DNA of 7,586 nt from Phycisphaeraceae bacterium (GTDB lineage: Bacteria; Planctomycetota; Phycisphaerae; Phycisphaerales; Zrk34). The notes below the pieces were generated by a model. It ran no database searches and was not told the origin of the DNA. It was given only the letters and a program-made list of their open reading frames with translations. The translations under genes were made by a program, and so were the position numbers. Positions 6,197-7,586 of the stretch are shown piece after piece; the first letter of the stretch is position 1; each line of letters starts with the position of its first letter. The DNA is taken from positions 1-7,586 of the forward strand of contig JANQJT010000251.1 in the NCBI GenBank assembly GCA_028281485.1, given 5' to 3'.

Positions 6197-6298
6197 GTCT
6201 GCACCGAATGGGTGTGCATGGATGTCAACAAAATGCGACCAAAAACGATTGGATCACGGAGCGAGCGTTTGAAATAGTCCGGGCTCCGCCCCCCTCGC

Positions 6299-6486
6299 AT
6301 GCGCCGGCGGCGCATCGAATTAGCCAAAACGTTGTCTCATCGGCATTTGGGCGCCTCTGTCGAGGCCGGCGATCGACTCAAAAAACGATACGCCGCCGAT
6401 CTGCATTCAGATCGAATACCGACGGTATTTAGGCAGGGAGATGGTGAGCCGGCGTCGTGCCGGCTGGATGTGACCGCTGGTCATCC
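6299..6486. repeat. Cluster of short perfect inverted repeats (structured RNA candidate)
   Basis: Hairpins follow one another. Arms atgcgcc/ggcgcat are at 6299-6305 and 6309-6315 (3-nt loop). Arms gcctc/gaggc are at 6353-6357 and 6362-6366. Arms cgatctg/cagatcg are at 6397-6403 and 6408-6414 (4-nt loop). Arms aataccg/cggtatt are at 6415-6421 and 6423-6429 (1-nt centre). Arms agccggc/gccggct are at 6447-6453 and 6459-6465 (5-nt loop). Arms ggat-gt-gacc/ggtcatcc are at 6466-6475 and 6479-6486. Several abut with no spacer. Four have perfect 7-bp arms. Repeats of this density suggest an RNA structure or a set of protein-binding dyads, but neither the strand nor the function can be settled from one sequence. 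Confidence 0.6.
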
Positions 6487-6533
6487 CTCGACCCCTTCCC
6501 GGTCACCGACCCGTCGTCCTGCACCTGTCCTCC

Positions 6534-6554
6534 TGGTCCGACTCCACCGGACCA
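6534..6554. repeat. Inverted repeat, 7-bp arms
   Basis: Arms tggtccg (6534-6540) and cggacca (6548-6554) enclose a 7-nt loop. The repeat lies at the boundary between the GC-rich hairpin cluster and the AT-rich island. It could terminate transcription from the diguanylate cyclase side, but no T-tract follows on either strand at the right distance. Confidence 0.4.
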
Positions 6555-6645
6555 CTCGTCAGTGACACATAGGCGAACTACGCCAAAAAACCCAACTGAC
6601 AAGGTCTCTATCCTGACAAATCGGCCGGTAATTACCAGTACTTTT

Positions 6646-6663
6646 GGATAAGAATAAGGATAA
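6646..6663. repeat. Three tandem GGATAA-type hexamers
   Basis: The sequence ggataa-gaataa-ggataa gives two exact copies flanking one copy with a single change, in the most AT-rich part of the intergenic region. A 10-bp palindrome ggtaattacc (6627-6636) lies just beside it. Together they could be protein-binding sites. The repeat is short enough to be chance in AT-rich DNA. Confidence 0.3.
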
Positions 6664-6838
6664 TTTTAAACTAGGCATTTGGATGAGAAATAGGCGTCAA
6701 TCTTCCAAATCAGCCTCTAATCCGCATTAAATGTTGTGTTAACCGTCTCCAATGGTGGCTGATATGTGGGAGAGATCTGAATCCAATCTGACAAGTTGGG
6801 TGGGGATAGTCACCATATTCGGACCTTAGGATGGATGG

Positions 6839-6852
6839 GGGTCTTGTGACCC
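6839..6852 (-). terminator. Weak hairpin just after the diguanylate cyclase stop
   Basis: Arms gggtc (6839-6843) and gaccc (6848-6852) with a 4-nt loop begin 7 nt after the stop codon in the minus-strand transcript. The stem is only 5 bp and is followed by CCCATCC rather than a T-tract, so it is at best a weak terminator or a 3'-end stability hairpin. Confidence 0.3.
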
Positions 6853-6859
6853 GTGGGAT

Positions 6860-7586
6860 TCAGCCGCCGGTGAACTGCCCCTTGCCCGCCTGCTTGGCCT
6901 CATAGAGCTTGCGGTCGGCGATGGCGATGAGGTCTTCGCCGTCCTTGGCCCGGTCGTAGAGCAGCGACGCGATGCCCGCGCTCATGCCGACGCGTACGCT
7001 GTCGGGCAGGACGGTGCGGGCGTAGTCGGCGAAGAGTTTGATGAGTCGATCGGCGAAGGCGTGGGCCCGCTCCATATCGCAACCGGGAACCAGGACGAGG
7101 AACTCGTCACCGCCCATGCGGATGGCCACGTCGTTGTCACGAATCGAGCCACGGACGAGGTTGCCCACGAAGCGGAGCAGCTCGTCGCCGCTGCTGTGAC
7201 CGAGCGTGTCGTTGACTTCCTTGAAGTTATCCATGTCGATGGCGATGCAGACCAGGTCGGTGTTGGCTTTGAGACAGGATGTGACCAACTCATCGAGCAT
7301 CTGCTCGAGAAAGCGGCGGTTGCCGAGGTTGGTCAAGGGGTCGCGCATAGCCATCTTGGCCAGGCCAGCGGTGGCGCGGCGCGTGGCGGTCTCGACACGG
7401 CTGTCGAGTGTGCGACGGAGTTGGTTGGCTTCCTGGTGGTGGCGCGACGCGGTGGCGGTCAGGCTGTGGACGGCGCGGCTGATGCGGCCGAGCTCGTCGT
7501 GACGCGTCTGCGACAGGCGCTGCGCAGAAGACGGGTGAGCGGAGTCGGTGGTCTTCTCCAGCGATATCGCGAGCTGTTCGAGCGGT
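6860..7586 (-). CDS. HAMP-GGDEF diguanylate cyclase, C-terminal part (start outside window)
   Basis: The frame is open from the right edge to a TGA at 6860-6862, giving 241 visible residues. It makes c-di-GMP from two GTP. The first 45 visible residues resemble the end of a HAMP domain (PLEQLAISLEK, then DELGRISRAVHSLT at 30-43). A helical linker of about 35 residues leads into GGDEF. The catalytic domain has RDPLTNLGNRRF (81-92), DMDNFKEVNDTLGHSSGDEL (117-136), the active-site loop RMGGDEFLVLVPG (156-168) and a complete C-terminal end. RDND (149-152) sits five residues before GGDEF, as expected for an RXXD inhibitory site, so product feedback is likely. HAMP implies a membrane-bound sensor with an N-terminal transmembrane part outside the window. 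The internal ATG at 7354 is not the start, because homologous sequence continues upstream of it. It precedes the glycan locus on the same strand but is separated by 732 bp. Confidence 0.95.
   Translation of the reverse strand, partial: PLEQLAISLEKTTDSAHPSSAQRLSQTRHDELGRISRAVHSLTATASRHHQEANQLRRTLDSRVETATRRATAGLAKMAMRDPLTNLGNRRFLEQMLDELVTSCLKANTDLVCIAIDMDNFKEVNDTLGHSSGDELLRFVGNLVRGSIRDNDVAIRMGGDEFLVLVPGCDMERAHAFADRLIKLFADYARTVLPDSVRVGMSAGIASLLYDRAKDGEDLIAIADRKLYEAKQAGKGQFTGG

Larger units (their letters stand above)
6128..6859. other. 732-bp non-coding region between diguanylate cyclase and regulator genes
   Basis: No open frame here has a convincing start, ribosome binding site or domain. The part nearer the regulator (6128-6565) is GC-rich and full of inverted repeats. 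The part nearer the diguanylate cyclase (about 6566-6800) is AT-rich and has few. It should hold the promoter of the regulator-NusG-glycan genes and the 3' end of the cyclase transcript. I could not find a -35/-10 pair good enough to report, nor a classic terminator. Confidence 0.75.

Noticed and set aside
6200..6228. TTGACA at 6228-6223 (minus strand) as a -35 box for the regulator
   Set aside because: The hexamer is perfect, but at 15-19 nt spacing there is no sequence resembling TATAAT. It could be chance or belong to another sigma factor, so it is not called as a promoter.
4361..6277. Long plus-strand open frame of 638 codons opposite the methyltransferase, NusG-like and regulator genes
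   Set aside because: It is antisense to three genes with clear conserved domains. Its product is low-complexity and shows no domain or ribosome binding site. Long antisense frames are expected in GC-rich coding DNA.
6269..6300. Plus-strand sequence resembling the RNase P RNA core AAAGTCCGGGCTCC
   Set aside because: Only this short block is similar. The other conserved RNase P RNA segments are missing in the following 400 bases, and the preceding GAGG is absent.
6572..6590. Minus-strand T6 followed by GGCG-TAGTT-CGCC as a terminator or an ops-like element
   Set aside because: The T-tract comes before the stem in the minus-strand transcript, and on the plus strand the stem is followed by A residues. 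The stem is only 4 bp, and GGCGTAG is too short a match to the RfaH ops site.
6860..7354. GGDEF gene starting at ATG 7354
   Set aside because: The frame is open to the window edge and encodes a HAMP-like segment and linker upstream, so 7354 is an internal methionine.

Overview
The window is GC-rich (well above 60% G+C outside one intergenic stretch), and every gene I can support lies on the minus strand, so it reads from right to left. There are no RNA genes, mobile elements or CRISPR arrays. The gene styles suggest a high-GC Gram-negative-type bacterium: a HAMP-GGDEF protein, a NarL-type regulator, a specialised NusG paralog, FkbM and Trm112-type methyltransferases, and GT4 glycosyltransferases. 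A planctomycete of the Phycisphaerae type would fit, but this is a guess from overall style, not from a marker gene.

Layout in transcription order: (1) 7586-6860 is the C-terminal part of a HAMP-GGDEF diguanylate cyclase whose sensor end lies outside the window. (2) 6859-6128 is a 732-bp non-coding stretch. One half is an AT-rich island (about 40% G+C at 6601-6780) and the other is packed with short perfect inverted repeats. (3) 6127-5465 is a NarL/LuxR-type response regulator whose receiver has lost most of its phosphorylation-site residues. (4) 5416-4859 is a NusG-like (RfaH/LoaP/UpxY-type) elongation factor with a TTG start. (5) A 73-bp spacer follows, holding an 11-bp-stem hairpin. (6) 4785-1 is a tightly packed run of five genes joined by 4-nt ATGA/GTGA overlaps: a Trm112-like/SAM methyltransferase, an FkbM methyltransferase, an uncharacterised putative GT-A-like protein, a GT4 glycosyltransferase, and a second paralogous GT4 glycosyltransferase cut off by the left edge.

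The genes read as the start of a surface-polysaccharide or other glycoconjugate locus. A DNA-binding regulator and a specialised NusG factor come first, and the assembly and decoration enzymes follow as one translationally coupled unit. The hairpin between the NusG-like gene and the first enzyme gene is a natural candidate for the RNA element such a factor would act on, but that is inference. The neighbouring diguanylate cyclase has an intact GGDEF motif and an I-site. It could connect exopolysaccharide output to c-di-GMP, although nothing in the sequence shows a direct link.

The points most worth a second look are the degenerate receiver, the NusG-hairpin-operon arrangement, the hairpin-dense intergenic region, the repeated gene-junction sequence, and the unassigned GT-like protein.
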